DNA of 64,000 nucleotides from NCBI RefSeq assembly GCF_016907695.1, contig NZ_JAFBCK010000001.1:6808001-6872000 (forward strand), written 5' to 3'. A model generated the notes under the pieces. The model worked only from the letters and a program-made list of their open reading frames with translations, did no database searches and had not been told where the DNA came from. The DNA is from Actinokineospora baliensis. GTDB lineage: Bacteria; Actinomycetota; Actinomycetes; Mycobacteriales; Pseudonocardiaceae. Positions 19,761 to 29,254 of this stretch are shown here, piece after piece; the stretch's first letter is position 1; each line of letters begins with the position of its first letter. The position numbers and the translations under genes were made by a program.

Positions 19761-20591
19761 TCAGGGTGTTTTCTTGCCGAGCGAGTCGCCGATGTTGCGC
19801 AATACCTCCGGGAGGACTTTCTTCCAGTAGGCCGTCGTGTGGTCGCCGTCGCCGAAGACCGCCGGGTTCGCCTTGGTGCGTTGGGCCAGTTCACGGGCGG
19901 CGGGCAGCAGCGGGTCGTCGGTGCCGCACCAGACCGCGAAGGGCAGTCCGGCGACCGCGGTGAGGTTGCGCAGCGGCTCGGTGCGCTGCCACTGCTTCTC
20001 GTCGGTGTAGCCGCCGAACTTCTCCGCGTCGGACCAGTCGGTGAACACCGCGGGGCTGACCGCGGTCAGCAGCGCCAGGCCCGGGGTGCGGGCGTACTCG
20101 AACGCCCCGACCGCACCGGAGGAGATGCCCAGCACGGCGAACGGGGTGTCGGCGAGTTCGGCGCGGCTGAGCCAGTCCGGCAGCTCCTTGGCCAGCATCG
20201 TCTGCGGCGCGCCGAGCCAACTGTTGGTGCCGCCGTCGACCGCGACCACCGCGAAGGGCCTGGTCCCGGCCCGCACGGTCGCGGTGAGCAGCGGCGGCAG
20301 CCCGATCTCGACGAACTGGTTGGCGTCGGTGCCCTCGCCGTGCAGCGCCAGGCAGACCGGCAGCGGCCCGGTGACCTCGCGCGGGCGCATCACGATCATC
20401 TTGACGTCGCCGATCGAGGAGCGCCAGATCAGGTTGCTCACCGAGGTCGAGTCGACCGGGGGCGCGCTGCTGGGCAGGGCCTTGGGCGGCGCGGCCGGGG
20501 TCTGCTGCTGCTGGCGGGCACCGCAGCCCGCCGCGGCCACCGCGGCCGCCCCGGCGATGAGGAACCCGCGTCTGGTCCAACGTCCGTCCAC
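19761..20591 (-). CDS. Tat-exported lipoprotein, alpha/beta-hydrolase esterase (paralogue 1)
   Basis: 276 residues. Twin-arginine signal WTRRGFLIAGAAAVAAAGC with a lipobox Cys near residue 23, so exported folded and lipid-anchored. The hydrolase core shows LPVCLALHGEG, nucleophile elbow GISSGAVG (Ser about 154), acid GTDDPLLP and DGDHTTAYW with the His. This is the fold of esterase D and mycolyltransferase/antigen 85-like enzymes. A highly similar paralogue lies directly upstream (20705). Substrate unknown. Confidence 0.85.
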   Translation of the reverse strand: MDGRWTRRGFLIAGAAAVAAAGCGARQQQQTPAAPPKALPSSAPPVDSTSVSNLIWRSSIGDVKMIVMRPREVTGPLPVCLALHGEGTDANQFVEIGLPPLLTATVRAGTRPFAVVAVDGGTNSWLGAPQTMLAKELPDWLSRAELADTPFAVLGISSGAVGAFEYARTPGLALLTAVSPAVFTDWSDAEKFGGYTDEKQWQRTEPLRNLTAVAGLPFAVWCGTDDPLLPAARELAQRTKANPAVFGDGDHTTAYWKKVLPEVLRNIGDSLGKKTP

Positions 20592-20704
20592 TGTGGAACT
20601 CCCGTGGTGGGATGATCGGTGGTCAGCACCGCCTCGGCGGGCAGCCCCGACGCGAACAGCGACCGCTCGGGCCGGTGCGGAACAATAGGTCTACACCACT
20701 CGGG

Positions 20705-21568
20705 TCAGATGTGCGAGCCTATGAACGACAACGCCTCGGGCACGACCGTGGTCCAGTAGTCGGCGTCGTGGCCCCCTGGCGCGGTCCTGGCCACGGCGGG
20801 TCGCGCCGTATCGATGAGCCGGTTGGCCGAGGGCAGTAGCGGATCGGCTGTGCCGCACCATACACCGAGTTTCGCCCCGCGGAGGGCATCGATGTGACGC
20901 AGCGGCTCGGTCTGCTCCCACTGGGCCCGGGTGGTGAACACCCCGCGCGCCCGCGCTTCGGTCCAGGAGGTGAACACCGCCGGGCTGATCACCGCGGCGG
21001 CGCGCACCGCGTCCGGGTGGTCGCGCACGTAGTTGAGGGCCCCGTAAGCCCCCATCGAGACGCCGAGCACGGCGAACGGGCGCGGGTTGAGGCCGAGGTC
21101 GGTCAGCCAGCCGGGCAGTTCGTCGGTGAGCATCGCCACGGGGTCGTCCTTGGCCGAGGTCTTCACCCAGTAGGAATCGCCACCGTCGACGGCCACCACC
21201 GCGTACGCCGCCGCGGCGCTGAGCTGGCCGCCGACGCCAAGACCGGTGAAGACCCTGGCCCGCGCGCCCCGACCGTGCAGGGCCAGGCAGACCGGCAGCG
21301 TGCCCGGCGCGACCCCGTCCGGGCGGAAGGCGACGACCTCGACCTCGCGGTTGCGCGCCGCGGACTTCACGGTGCGCACCTCGAGCAGCTTGGGCGGCCG
21401 CGTGGTGGTGGTCGGCCCCATCTCGGTCGGGATGGGGGTCCGCGCGTCACTGGCCGCCGGGGTCTCGTCGCGGCGCAGCGCCCAGGCGCCGAACAGCCCG
21501 AGACCCACCGTGGTGGCCACACCCCCCACCGACGCCGCGATCACCTGGCGGCGGGACAACCCGGACAT
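20705..21568 (-). CDS. Tat-exported alpha/beta-hydrolase esterase (paralogue 2)
   Basis: 287 residues. Signal LSRRQVIAASVGGVATTVGL (Tat type, anchor-like), then a Thr/Pro linker and a hydrolase core that parallels the neighbour: LPVCLALHGRG, GVSMGAYG (nucleophile), GTADPLLP, GGHDADYW. The segments between the motifs match the 19761 gene (AVISPAVFTSW vs AVSPAVFTDW; WEQTEPLRH vs WQRTEPLRN). A tandem duplication is clear. The two are separated by 113 bases and may be separately expressed. Confidence 0.85.
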   Translation of the reverse strand: MSGLSRRQVIAASVGGVATTVGLGLFGAWALRRDETPAASDARTPIPTEMGPTTTTRPPKLLEVRTVKSAARNREVEVVAFRPDGVAPGTLPVCLALHGRGARARVFTGLGVGGQLSAAAAYAVVAVDGGDSYWVKTSAKDDPVAMLTDELPGWLTDLGLNPRPFAVLGVSMGAYGALNYVRDHPDAVRAAAVISPAVFTSWTEARARGVFTTRAQWEQTEPLRHIDALRGAKLGVWCGTADPLLPSANRLIDTARPAVARTAPGGHDADYWTTVVPEALSFIGSHI

Positions 21569-21688
21569 GCGCTCCCCGGAACGGCCGATCTCGGAGACGC
21601 CCCGACGACTCTCCGTACCCCGGAATCTTTCCGGTTGTCGCCCGATAGCGCTAGTACCCCGTCACCCGAACGACGGAGGAAACGATTG

Positions 21689-22141
21689 TCAGTCGTCGTC
21701 TTCGTCGTCGGCGCGCGGGGCCTTGTACGGGTCTGCCTCGCCCGCGTAGGCGGCACCGGAAGCCCTGGCGGCAACCTCGGCGTCGGCGGCCCTGGCGCGG
21801 GCCAGGAGGTCGTCGATGCGGCGGGCGTCGTCGGGGACGGTGTCGGCGATGAAGGTCAGGGTGGGGGTGAAGCGGACGCCGGTGCCCTGGCCGACCAGGG
21901 TGCGCAGCACGCCGGTGGCGCTGTCGAGCGCCGCCTTGGCCGCGGTGTGGTCGGGCTCGGCGTCGAGCTTGTCCCCGAGCACCGTGTAGTAGATCGTCGC
22001 GTCGTGCAGGTCCGCGGTCACCTTGGCGTCGGTGATGGTGACCCGGGCCAGCCGGGGGTCCTTCACCTCGTGCTCCAGTGCCGAGGCCACGATCTGCGAG
22101 ATGCGCTTGGCGAGCTTGCGCGCGCGGGGTGCGTCGGCCAC
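21689..22141 (-). CDS. rbfA: 30S ribosome-binding factor A
   Basis: 150 residues. RbfA helps 16S 5'-end maturation of the small subunit, especially in cold. The KH-like domain is visible: [39 protein letters not shown] and [19 protein letters not shown]. An acidic tail ([16 protein letters not shown]) is common in actinobacteria. The gene follows DUF503 in the infB operon order. Confidence 0.95.
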   Translation of the reverse strand: MADAPRARKLAKRISQIVASALEHEVKDPRLARVTITDAKVTADLHDATIYYTVLGDKLDAEPDHTAAKAALDSATGVLRTLVGQGTGVRFTPTLTFIADTVPDDARRIDDLLARARAADAEVAARASGAAYAGEADPYKAPRADDEDDD

Positions 22142-22172
22142 GACGCTCCTTCTTTCCGTGTTCGGTCGGTGA

Positions 22173-22466
22173 TCAGTCGTCCGGCCCGAGCAGCCTGCGC
22201 CGAGCCGACAGCAGTTCCAGCTCGGGGCGCCCGGCGACCAGCCGTTCGCAGGCGTCGAGGACGTCGGTGACGTGCCCGGCGTCGGCGGCGACCGCCGAGA
22301 CGCCGATCAGGGCCCTGCGGTGCAGGTCGAGGTGACCCGCCTCGGCGGCGGCGACCTCGAACCGCTTGCGCAGCTCCGCCACCACCGGCCGCACCGCCGA
22401 GCGCTTCTGCTTGAGGGAGTGGACGTCTCCGAGCAGGAGGTCCAGTTCCAGGGCACCGACGTACAC
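22173..22466 (-). CDS. DUF503 (YlxP-like) protein
   Basis: 97 residues starting [28 protein letters not shown], the diagnostic DUF503 opening. Small ferredoxin-like fold of unknown role that is regularly encoded between infB and rbfA, as it is here; a ribosome-associated role has been suggested for the family. The predicted length is normal. Confidence 0.9.
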   Translation of the reverse strand: MYVGALELDLLLGDVHSLKQKRSAVRPVVAELRKRFEVAAAEAGHLDLHRRALIGVSAVAADAGHVTDVLDACERLVAGRPELELLSARRRLLGPDD

Positions 22467-22495
22467 CAGGCATCACCGAAGAGGGTGAGTAGGGA

Positions 22496-22525
22496 ACCCC
22501 GGGGGCCGCGGACGGCCCCCGGGGT
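22496..22525 (-). terminator. Hairpin after infB
   Basis: ACCCCGGGGGCC (22496-22507) pairs with GGCCCCCGGGGT (22514-22525), a 12-bp stem with a 6-nt loop, 9 nt after the infB stop. It may end or attenuate the nusA-infB transcript before DUF503/rbfA. Confidence 0.65.
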
Positions 22526-22534
22526 GGTTGCCAC

Positions 22535-25500
22535 TTACGTGCGCGGCTTCTCGCGCATCTCGTAGGTCTCGATGATGTCGTCGACCTGGAGATCGCTGTA
22601 GGAGCCGAGCGTCAGACCGCACTCGAAGCCCTCGCGGACCTCGACGGCGTCGTCCTTGAACCGGCGCAGCGAGCTGACCGGCAGGGCCTCCTGGATGACC
22701 ACGCCGTTGCGGATGAGCCGGGCCTTGGAGTTGCGCCGGATCTCGCCCGAGGTGACCATGCAGCCCGCGATCGTGCCGACCTTCGAGGACTTGAACACGT
22801 CGCGGATCTCGGCGCGGCCGAGCTCCACCTCCTCGTAGATGGGCTTGAGCATGCCCTTGAGGGCCGCCTCGATCTCGTCGATGGCCTGGTAGATCACCGA
22901 GTAGTAGCGGACATCGATGCCCTCGCGGTTGGCCAGCTCGGTGGCCTTGCCCTCGGCGCGGACGTTGAAGCCGATCACGATGATGTTGTCCGCGATGGCC
23001 AGGTTGATGTCGCCCTCGGTGATCGAGCCGACGCCGCGGTGGATCACCCGCAGCTCGACCTCGTCGCCGACGTCGATCTTCGTGAGCGCGTCCTCGAGTG
23101 CCTCGACGGTACCCGAGTTGTCGCCCTTGATGATCAGGTTGAGCTGGCTGGTCTCCTTCAGCGCGGCGTCCAGGTCCTCCAGGCTGATGCGCTTGCGCTT
23201 CTGCGCGTTCTGCGCGGCCCGGTTCCTGGCTGCCCGCCGCTCGGCGATCTGGCGCGCCGTGCGGTCCTCCTCGACGACGAGGAACGTGTCGCCCGCTCCC
23301 GGCACCGAGGTGAAGCCGATGACCTGGACCGGACGCGACGGGGTCGCCTCCAGGATGTCCTCGTTGAACTCGTCGACCATGCGCCGGACGCGACCGTAGG
23401 CGTCGCCCGCCACGATCGAGTCGCCGACGCGCAGGGTGCCGCGCTGCACGAGGACCGTGGCCACCGGACCGCGACCGCGGTCGAGGTGCGCCTCGATCGC
23501 CACGCCTTGGGCCTCCATGTCGGGGTTCGCCCGCAGGTCCAGCGCCGCGTCCGCGGTGAGCAGGATCGCCTCGAGCAGGCCCTCGATGTTGGTGCCCTGC
23601 TTGGCCGAGATGTCGACGAACATGGTGTCGCCGCCATACTCCTCGGCCACCAGCCCGTACTCGGTGAGCTGCTGGCGGATCTTCTGCGGGTTGGCGCCTT
23701 CCTTGTCGATCTTGTTCACCGCGACCACGATCGGCACGGCGGCCGCCTGGGCGTGGTTGATCGCCTCCACCGTCTGCGGCATGACGCCGTCGTCGGCGGC
23801 GACCACGATCACCGCGATGTCGGTGGCCTGCGCACCGCGGGCACGCATGGCGGTGAACGCCTCGTGACCGGGGGTGTCGATGAAGGTGATGAGCCGCTCG
23901 CGGTCCTCCAGGGAGGTCGCGACCTGGTAGGCGCCGATGTGCTGGGTGATGCCACCGGCCTCGCCCTCGTGCACCGTCGTCTTGCGGATGGTGTCGAGCA
24001 GGCGGGTCTTACCGTGGTCGACGTGGCCCATGACGGTCACGACCGGCGGGCGGGCCTGCAGGTCGTCCTCGTCACCGGCGTCCTCGCCGTAGCTGATCTT
24101 GAACGAGTCGAGCAGCTCGCGGTCCTCCTCCTCGGGGGACACGACCTGCACGGTGTAGTTCATCTCCGAGCCGAGCAGCTCCAAGACCTCGTCGGAGACC
24201 GACTGGGTCGCGGTGACCATCTCGCCGAGGTGGAACAGCACCTGCACCAGCGAAGCCGGGTTGGCGTTGATCTTGTCGGCGAAGTCGGTCAGCGAGGCGC
24301 CGCGGGCGAGCCGGATGACCTCGCCGCTGCCCTTGGGCAGCCGGACACCACCGACGCTGGGCGCCTGCATGTTGTCCATGTACTCCTGGCGCTTCTGGCG
24401 CTTGGACTTGCGGCCGCGCCGCGACGGCCCACCGGGCCGACCGAACGCACCCGCCGCGCCACCGCGACCACCGGCACCGGGGCGACCGCCGCCACCACCG
24501 CCACCGCCGCGGAAACCACCGCCACCACCGGCCGGGGCACCGCCGCCACCGCCACCGGGGCCACCGCGGAAACCACCGCCGCCGCCACCGCCACCGGGAC
24601 CGCCGCGGAAACCACCGCCGCCGCCACCGCCACCGGGGCCACCGCGGAAGCCGCCACCGCCGCCCCCACCGGGACCGCCGCGCGGGCCGCCGCCGGGGCC
24701 ACCACGGGCACCGCCGGGACCGCCACCAGGACCGCCGCGACCGCCACCCGCGGGGCGGGCGGGCCGGGGCGGCATCATGCCGGGGTTGGGCCGGGGCGGC
24801 ATGTTGCCGGGGTTCGGGCCACCCGCGGGACGCGGGCCTGCGGGCCGGTCACCACGGGGACCACCCGCGGGCCGGTCGCCACCGGGACGCGGCGGGCGGT
24901 CGCCACCGGGGGCACCGCCACCGGCGGGCCGGTCACCACCGGGCCGGGGCGCGCCCGGCCGGGGCGACGGGGCTCCGCCACCGACGCCGAACGGGTTGTT
25001 GCCCGGCCGGGGCGCGCGCGGCCCCGGCTTCGGGGACTGGGTCCGCGGCGGGACGACCCCGCCGCCCTGACCACCCTGCTGGGGCGGCGTTGACCGCTCC
25101 TGGCGCTGGGCGGGCTTGGGCGCGGGGGGCGTCGCGGGCGCGGCGGCCGGAGCCTGCGCGGCAGCGGCCGGGGCCTGCTGCTCGCGGACCGGCTCGGCCT
25201 GGCGCGGCGCGGGCTTGGGCCGCGGCGGACCGGGGACGAATCCGGGCTTGGGCGGCAACGACGACGCGGTCTGCGCCGGTGCCGGGGGCCGCGCCGGAGT
25301 CGGCGCGGGTGCCGGTGCGCTCGGGGCGCTGCTCGCGGCCGCCGGGGCCTGCGCGGCGGGGGCTGCTGCCTCCGGGCGCGGCGCCGGGGGGCGCGGGGTC
25401 GGCTTGGGGCCGGGTCGGGGGCCTGGCTTGGCCTCGCCCTTGCCCGGGTAGGCGTCCCGCAACCTGCGGGCCACGGGCGCCTCCACGGTGGAGGACGCCG

Positions 25501-25600
25501 ACTTCACGAACTCGCCCAGGTCCTTCAACTTGGCGAGTACATCCTTGCTGGTGACTCCGAGCTCTTTCGCCAGCTCGTGCACACGGGCCTTGCCTGCCAC
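22535..25600 (-). CDS. infB: Translation initiation factor IF-2
   Basis: 1021 residues, long even for actinobacteria. IF2_N at 1-50 ([20 protein letters not shown]). A Pro/Ala/Arg-rich then Gly-rich disordered region spans about 60-385, with [16 protein letters not shown] repeats at about 270-385. Then comes a second IF2-associated domain, and a GTPase core with [12 protein letters not shown] (G1, about 523), DTPGHEAF (G3) and NKIDKEG (G4). The C-terminal beta-barrels and the IF2-C2 initiator-tRNA domain ([19 protein letters not shown]) follow. It brings fMet-tRNA to the 30S subunit and promotes subunit joining. Confidence 0.97.
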   Translation of the reverse strand: MAGKARVHELAKELGVTSKDVLAKLKDLGEFVKSASSTVEAPVARRLRDAYPGKGEAKPGPRPGPKPTPRPPAPRPEAAAPAAQAPAAASSAPSAPAPAPTPARPPAPAQTASSLPPKPGFVPGPPRPKPAPRQAEPVREQQAPAAAAQAPAAAPATPPAPKPAQRQERSTPPQQGGQGGGVVPPRTQSPKPGPRAPRPGNNPFGVGGGAPSPRPGAPRPGGDRPAGGGAPGGDRPPRPGGDRPAGGPRGDRPAGPRPAGGPNPGNMPPRPNPGMMPPRPARPAGGGRGGPGGGPGGARGGPGGGPRGGPGGGGGGGFRGGPGGGGGGGGFRGGPGGGGGGGGFRGGPGGGGGGAPAGGGGGFRGGGGGGGGRPGAGGRGGAAGAFGRPGGPSRRGRKSKRQKRQEYMDNMQAPSVGGVRLPKGSGEVIRLARGASLTDFADKINANPASLVQVLFHLGEMVTATQSVSDEVLELLGSEMNYTVQVVSPEEEDRELLDSFKISYGEDAGDEDDLQARPPVVTVMGHVDHGKTRLLDTIRKTTVHEGEAGGITQHIGAYQVATSLEDRERLITFIDTPGHEAFTAMRARGAQATDIAVIVVAADDGVMPQTVEAINHAQAAAVPIVVAVNKIDKEGANPQKIRQQLTEYGLVAEEYGGDTMFVDISAKQGTNIEGLLEAILLTADAALDLRANPDMEAQGVAIEAHLDRGRGPVATVLVQRGTLRVGDSIVAGDAYGRVRRMVDEFNEDILEATPSRPVQVIGFTSVPGAGDTFLVVEEDRTARQIAERRAARNRAAQNAQKRKRISLEDLDAALKETSQLNLIIKGDNSGTVEALEDALTKIDVGDEVELRVIHRGVGSITEGDINLAIADNIIVIGFNVRAEGKATELANREGIDVRYYSVIYQAIDEIEAALKGMLKPIYEEVELGRAEIRDVFKSSKVGTIAGCMVTSGEIRRNSKARLIRNGVVIQEALPVSSLRRFKDDAVEVREGFECGLTLGSYSDLQVDDIIETYEMREKPRT
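24450..24790. repeat. In-frame Gly-rich codon repeats inside infB
   Basis: Tandem copies of a short block (CCACCGCGGAAACC with runs of CCGCCACC on the plus strand, encoding FRGGP and poly-Gly) within the disordered N-terminal third of IF-2. The repeated DNA makes copy-number change and sequencing error likely here. Confidence 0.7.
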
Positions 25601-25686
25601 TGCTCTCCTCGTCTGATGAGGCCGGCGGCAGTCCCGTCGACCTCGTCCTATCGTCGCGCGATCATGTCTTCAGCTTCACGGCTGAC

Positions 25687-26043
25687 TCATGACGGGTCGA
25701 CCTGCTTCCTCTGTTCCTCCACGGGACGGGAGTATCCCGTCCCGACACCGCCCGCGATCCGCTCGATCTCCGATCGCAGACCGGCCACGTCGAGCGCGTC
25801 CTGGACCCGCAGGGCCCTGGGGAACGCCCGCCGCTTCTCGGCCTTGGCCAGACACCCTGGGTCGGGGTGCACCCACGCGCCCCGGCCCGGCATCCTGCGC
25901 CGCGGATCGGGGACCAGGTCCCCGTCCGCGTGCACCACTCGCAGCAGTTCCGCGGCCGCCACCCGAGCCCGGCACCCCACGCAGGTGCGCACCGGGGTTG
26001 CCCCAGGCAGGCGCGTGGAAACCGGGTGTTGATGGCGAACCAT
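25687..26043 (-). CDS. ylxR: YlxR (DUF448) RNA-binding protein
   Basis: 118 residues. The diagnostic [12 protein letters not shown] (about residue 16-27) and the [16 protein letters not shown] segment (about 53-68) identify YlxR. It is a small nucleic-acid-binding protein encoded between nusA and infB; in some species it affects RNase P activity or transcription. The 3' end contains a strong hairpin (25722-25744). Confidence 0.93.
   Translation of the reverse strand: MVRHQHPVSTRLPGATPVRTCVGCRARVAAAELLRVVHADGDLVPDPRRRMPGRGAWVHPDPGCLAKAEKRRAFPRALRVQDALDVAGLRSEIERIAGGVGTGYSRPVEEQRKQVDPS
25722..25744 (-). other. Perfect 10-bp hairpin inside ylxR 3' end
   Basis: CGGGACGGGA (25722-25731) pairs with TCCCGTCCCG (25735-25744) around GTA. 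It lies within codons near the ylxR stop and about 120 nt before infB, so it could act on readthrough or mRNA stability into infB. Confidence 0.45.
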
Positions 26044-26065
26044 GGGAAAGTCTATCTTGTCCGGC

Positions 26066-27079
26066 TCAGTCAGCAGAACCGGATACCGGAGCCGCCTGCG
26101 CGCCCGCCGCCGCGTCGCTGCGGATGTCGATGCGCCACCCGGTCAACCGCGCCGCCAACCGGGCGTTCTGGCCCTCCTTGCCGATGGCCAGCGACAGCTG
26201 GAAGTCCGGGACCACCACCCTGGCGGTCTTGGCCCGCTCGTCGACGACCGTGACCGACACCACCTTCGCGGGCGAGAGCGCGTTGCCCACGAACGTCGCC
26301 GGGTCGTCGGAGTAGTCGATGATGTCGATCTTCTCCCCGGCCAGCTCGCTCATCACGTTGCGCACCCGGGCGCCGACCGGGCCGATGCAGGCGCCCTTGG
26401 CGTTGACCCCGGCGACGGTCGAGCGGACCGCGATCTTCGAGCGGTGCCCGGCCTCGCGGGCGACCGCCGGGATCTCCACCGTGCCGTCGGCGATCTCGGG
26501 CACCTCCAGGGCGAAGAGCCTGCGCACCAGGTTGGGGTGCGTTCGCGACAACGTGATCTGCGGCCCGCGTGTTCCCCGGGTGACGCCGACCACGTAGCAC
26601 TTGATGCGGGTGCCGTGCTCGTAGTTCTCGCCCGGCACCTGCTCGACCGCGGGCAGCACGCCCTCGGTGTCGCCGACCTGCACGACCACCATGCCCCGGG
26701 AGTTGGCCCGGGTGTCGCGCTGCACCACGCCCGCGACGATCTCGCCCTCCTTCGCGGAGAACTCGCCGAAGGTGCGCTCGTGCTCGGCGTCGCGCAGCCG
26801 CTGCAGGATGACCTGCCTGGCGGTGGTCGCCGCGATCCGGCCGAAGCCCTCGGGGGTGTCGTCCCACTCCTCGTCGACCTCGCCGTCGGCGCCTGTCGTG
26901 TAGGCCAGCACCCTGACCAGGCCGGTGCGCTTGTCGATGTCGATGCGCGCGTGCGGCTGGTGCCCCTCGGTGTGCTTGTAGGCGGTCAGCAGCGCCGTCT
27001 CGATGGCCTCGATGACCGTCTCGAACGGGATGTCCTTGTCGCGCTCGATCGCCCGCAGCGCCGCGATGTCCACGTTCAT
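26066..27079 (-). CDS. nusA: Transcription termination/antitermination factor NusA
   Basis: 337 residues, the short actinobacterial form without the C-terminal acidic repeats of enterobacteria. N-terminal polymerase-binding domain (1-125), S1 (about 125-200), then two KH domains ([18 protein letters not shown] near 232; [23 protein letters not shown] near 305). It controls pausing, termination and rRNA antitermination. ATG overlaps the rimP stop by 4 nt. Confidence 0.96.
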   Translation of the reverse strand: MNVDIAALRAIERDKDIPFETVIEAIETALLTAYKHTEGHQPHARIDIDKRTGLVRVLAYTTGADGEVDEEWDDTPEGFGRIAATTARQVILQRLRDAEHERTFGEFSAKEGEIVAGVVQRDTRANSRGMVVVQVGDTEGVLPAVEQVPGENYEHGTRIKCYVVGVTRGTRGPQITLSRTHPNLVRRLFALEVPEIADGTVEIPAVAREAGHRSKIAVRSTVAGVNAKGACIGPVGARVRNVMSELAGEKIDIIDYSDDPATFVGNALSPAKVVSVTVVDERAKTARVVVPDFQLSLAIGKEGQNARLAARLTGWRIDIRSDAAAGAQAAPVSGSAD

Positions 27080-27618
27080 CGCGCGTCCTCCTCAGTACCG
27101 GACGCCCGACCTTCGAGCATCGCCATCTCCGCCACCGGCGGTTGTTTGAACTCCACCTCGACCACGGCGTGCGCGACCTCGCTGTAGGTGACCCGGCGCA
27201 GCTCGCCGTCGAGCAGCACCTGGACACCGCCTTCGGGGTCCTCATCGGCCGCCCCGACCCTTGCGGTGAACTCCGCGCCCTCCACCGGGCGGATCTTGAC
27301 CAGCCGCAGCTTGGCCCGCCGCCAGTGCCGGGGCCGGGTCAGCGGCCGGTCCACCCCCGGTGAGGTGACCTCGAGGGTGTAGGGCCCGCCGAGGACGGCG
27401 TCGTGCTCGTCGAGCACCGCCGAGACGGCCCGGCTGACCACGGCGACCTCGTCGAGGCCGACCCCGTCGTCGCCGTCGACCACGACCCGCACCAGCCGCC
27501 TGCGCCCGGCCTGGGCGACGTCGAGCTGCTCGAGCTCGAACCCGGCCGCGGCGATGGCGCCCGCCACCACGGGTTCCAGCTCGGCCGTGACGTGGTCGCC
27601 TTGTCCCTGGTTGGCCAC
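27076..27618 (-). CDS. rimP: Ribosome maturation factor RimP
   Basis: 180 residues. RimP is needed for 30S maturation. The N-terminal domain shows [50 protein letters not shown] and [19 protein letters not shown]; an SH3-like C-terminal domain follows. It is the first gene of the nusA-infB operon. Start GTG/ATG at 27618 with an upstream GGGAG. Confidence 0.94.
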   Translation of the reverse strand: MANQGQGDHVTAELEPVVAGAIAAAGFELEQLDVAQAGRRRLVRVVVDGDDGVGLDEVAVVSRAVSAVLDEHDAVLGGPYTLEVTSPGVDRPLTRPRHWRRAKLRLVKIRPVEGAEFTARVGAADEDPEGGVQVLLDGELRRVTYSEVAHAVVEVEFKQPPVAEMAMLEGRASGTEEDAR

Positions 27619-27692
27619 CGTGGCCGCTCCCTGTTCTGGTCGATGGTGCGATTGTCTGCCGGTCGGCGGTACACCCGCCCACCGTGGTCACC

Positions 27693-27698
27693 TAGCGT
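27693..27698 (-). promoter_or_regulatory. Possible -10 box of the rimP-nusA operon
   Basis: TACGCT on the minus strand, about 75 nt before the rimP start, is the only good -10 candidate in this divergent gap. No clear -35 was found. Confidence 0.3.
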
Positions 27699-27783
27699 AT
27701 CTCGCCCGCCATGGGACAGCCGCCGCAGGCGATCATCCCGACTCCCCGACCGCCCGAACCCGGGCCTGGCAGGATGACCGACC

Positions 27784-28218
27784 GTGAGCACCACCGGATC
27801 CCTCAGCCGCCGCGCACTGCTGCTGGCGGCGTCCGCGGTCGGGCTGGCGGCCTGCACGCCGACGCAGGCCGCACCGCCACCACCGGACCCGCTGGCCGAA
27901 TTGGAGGCACGGGCATTGGCGGACGCGACCACCGCCCGGGCACTGGGTGCGACGGCGGTGGCGGACGCCAGGGCCGAGCACGCGCGGGTGCTGCGGGCCG
28001 AGATGGACCGCGAACGCCCGCCCAAGCCCTCCTCGTCCGGCGCACCGACCACGACTCAGGCCCCCACTCCCCCGGCAGACCCGAAGGCCCTGGTCGAGTC
28101 GTTGACCAAAGCCCAGCAGGAAGCGACGGCCCTGGTGGCCACGCTGCCCAGGTACCGGGCCGGGCTGGTCGGCTCGGTCGCGGCGGGGTGCGCGTGCCTG
28201 GTGGAGGTGCTGGCATGA
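27784..28218 (+). CDS. Tat-type lipoprotein of a ferritin-like pair
   Basis: 144 residues. Signal LSRRALLLAASAVGLAACTP gives a twin-arginine export signal and a lipobox ending at Cys about 24. The mature part is an Ala-rich helix with heptad character (LEARALADATTARALGATAVADARAEHARVLRAE), a Pro/Thr linker and another helix ending CACLVEVLA. Such proteins regularly precede a DUF4439 ferritin-like protein in actinobacteria, as here. Its stop overlaps the next ATG (ATGA). Confidence 0.8.
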   Translation: MSTTGSLSRRALLLAASAVGLAACTPTQAAPPPPDPLAELEARALADATTARALGATAVADARAEHARVLRAEMDRERPPKPSSSGAPTTTQAPTPPADPKALVESLTKAQQEATALVATLPRYRAGLVGSVAAGCACLVEVLA

Positions 28219-28715
28219 CCCAACCGACAACCCAGCCGGTGTCGACGTCGGTGCCGCCCACCCGGGCACCGCTGGCACAGGACTCGCTGGCCGCGGTCCA
28301 GGCCGCCCTGGGCGCCGAACACGCCGCCGTGTGGGTGTACGGCCTGGTCAGCGCCTTCCTCCCGGCCTCGTTCGACAAGCCGATCGGGGACGGCGCCCAA
28401 GCCCACCGAACCCGCCGCGACACCACCGAGCGACTCCTGGGCGCCTCCGGTGCCACCCCGGCCCCGGCCGAACCCGCGTACCTACCCCCCAAACCGGTGA
28501 CCGACCAAGCCTCAGCCCTGACCCTGGTGATCGACGCGGAACAGGACTGCACAGTCGCCTGGCGCGCCGTCCTGGAACGCACCGACGCCGAGGTCGCCGC
28601 CGATGTCCGGGCCAACGCCGCCCTCGCCCTGACCGAGTCAGCGGTCCGCGCCACCCGATGGCGCAAGACGGCGGGAATCACCCCCCTGACTCCCGTACTC
28701 CCAGGCCAGCCCTAG
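28215..28715 (+). CDS. Ferritin-like domain protein (DUF4439)
   Basis: 166 residues, four-helix bundle. Helix A SLAAVQAALGAEHAAVWVYGLVSAFL has the E-x2-H-type arrangement, helix B begins AQAHRTRRDTTERLL, helix C ALTLVIDAEQDCTVAWRAVLE and helix D LALTESAVRATRWR. This is the DUF4439 family (no known catalytic function; metal ligands look incomplete). Coupled to the upstream lipoprotein by a 4-nt overlap, so the two products probably work together at the membrane. Confidence 0.85.
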   Translation: MTQPTTQPVSTSVPPTRAPLAQDSLAAVQAALGAEHAAVWVYGLVSAFLPASFDKPIGDGAQAHRTRRDTTERLLGASGATPAPAEPAYLPPKPVTDQASALTLVIDAEQDCTVAWRAVLERTDAEVAADVRANAALALTESAVRATRWRKTAGITPLTPVLPGQP

Positions 28716-29160
28716 ACCCGGACGACGGGTGCTGAACCGCACCGCCGATGTCGGATCCACGCCGCCACGGCGGGGATCAACCCACCAGCCCGCTGTGCCG
28801 CCGGGGCCAGCCCGGCACCTTCGAGCCGCACCCTCCGCAGCGGCGTGCTGGCCAGCCCTAGGCCCCGGCTGAACCGCATCGCCGATGTCGGATTCCCGCC
28901 GCCCGGCGGCGGGAATCACCCCATCCGCACCCTGTGTCGCTGAGGCTCGCCCGCAGCTGGCTCGGCACTTCGGGCCGCGCACTCCGCAGCGGCGTACCGG
29001 GCGGTCGTCGAGCACGCCCCGTGCTCCACGCCAGCCCCAGGCCCCGATCGAGAGGTGCTGAACCGCACGGCCGATGTCGCGGCCAACCCGACACCTTCGA
29101 GCCGCACCCTCCCGGTCGGCCGTCGAGCACGCCCCCAGTGTTCTCAGGCCAGCCATTGGC
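28704..29160. repeat. Degenerate tandem repeat, three units of 117-180 bp
   Basis: Units start with GCCAGCCC(T/C)AG at 28704, 28850 and 29030, with a last partial start at 29147. Each holds the core GCTGAACCGCA-N2-GCCGATGTCG (about 28731, 28868, 29057) and, where kept, TTCGAGCCGCACCCTCCG and CGTCGAGCACGCCCC. The first unit starts inside the last codons of the ferritin-like gene. Units 1 and 2 hold a hairpin after the core (28753-28777 imperfect, 28891-28917 perfect). No protein makes sense in any frame, so this is non-coding repeat DNA of unknown origin filling the gap 28716-29254. Confidence 0.7.
28891..28917 (+). terminator. 13-bp perfect hairpin within repeat unit 2
   Basis: GATTCCCGCCGCC (28891-28903) pairs with GGCGGCGGGAATC (28905-28917). 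It may end the ferritin-like transcript. A one-mismatch version is found at the same place of repeat unit 1. Confidence 0.5.
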
Positions 29161-29188
29161 CCCACGGACGTCCCCGGACAAGGCGAAA

Positions 29189-29224
29189 CCGGGCAGGGCT
29201 CCCTTGGGGTGGAGCCCTGCCCGG
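29189..29224 (-). terminator. Terminator of the chemoreceptor gene
   Basis: CCGGGCAGGGCTCC (29189-29202) pairs exactly with 29211-29224, a 14-bp stem and an 8-nt loop, 30 nt after the stop codon of the minus-strand chemoreceptor gene. It may act in both directions. Confidence 0.75.
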
Positions 29225-29254
29225 TCACCGGACCCGCGTTCGGTACTGGAGCGG

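Noticed and set aside
23039..25093. 684-codon open frame opposite infB, ending in Thr/Ala repeats
   Set aside because: Exact shadow of the IF-2 coding strand and its Gly repeats; no ribosome binding site or family.
28638..29228. 196-codon minus-strand frame across the tandem repeat
   Set aside because: Its repeats in the protein simply follow the DNA repeat in shifting frames; Arg/Gly/Ala composition, no ribosome binding site.
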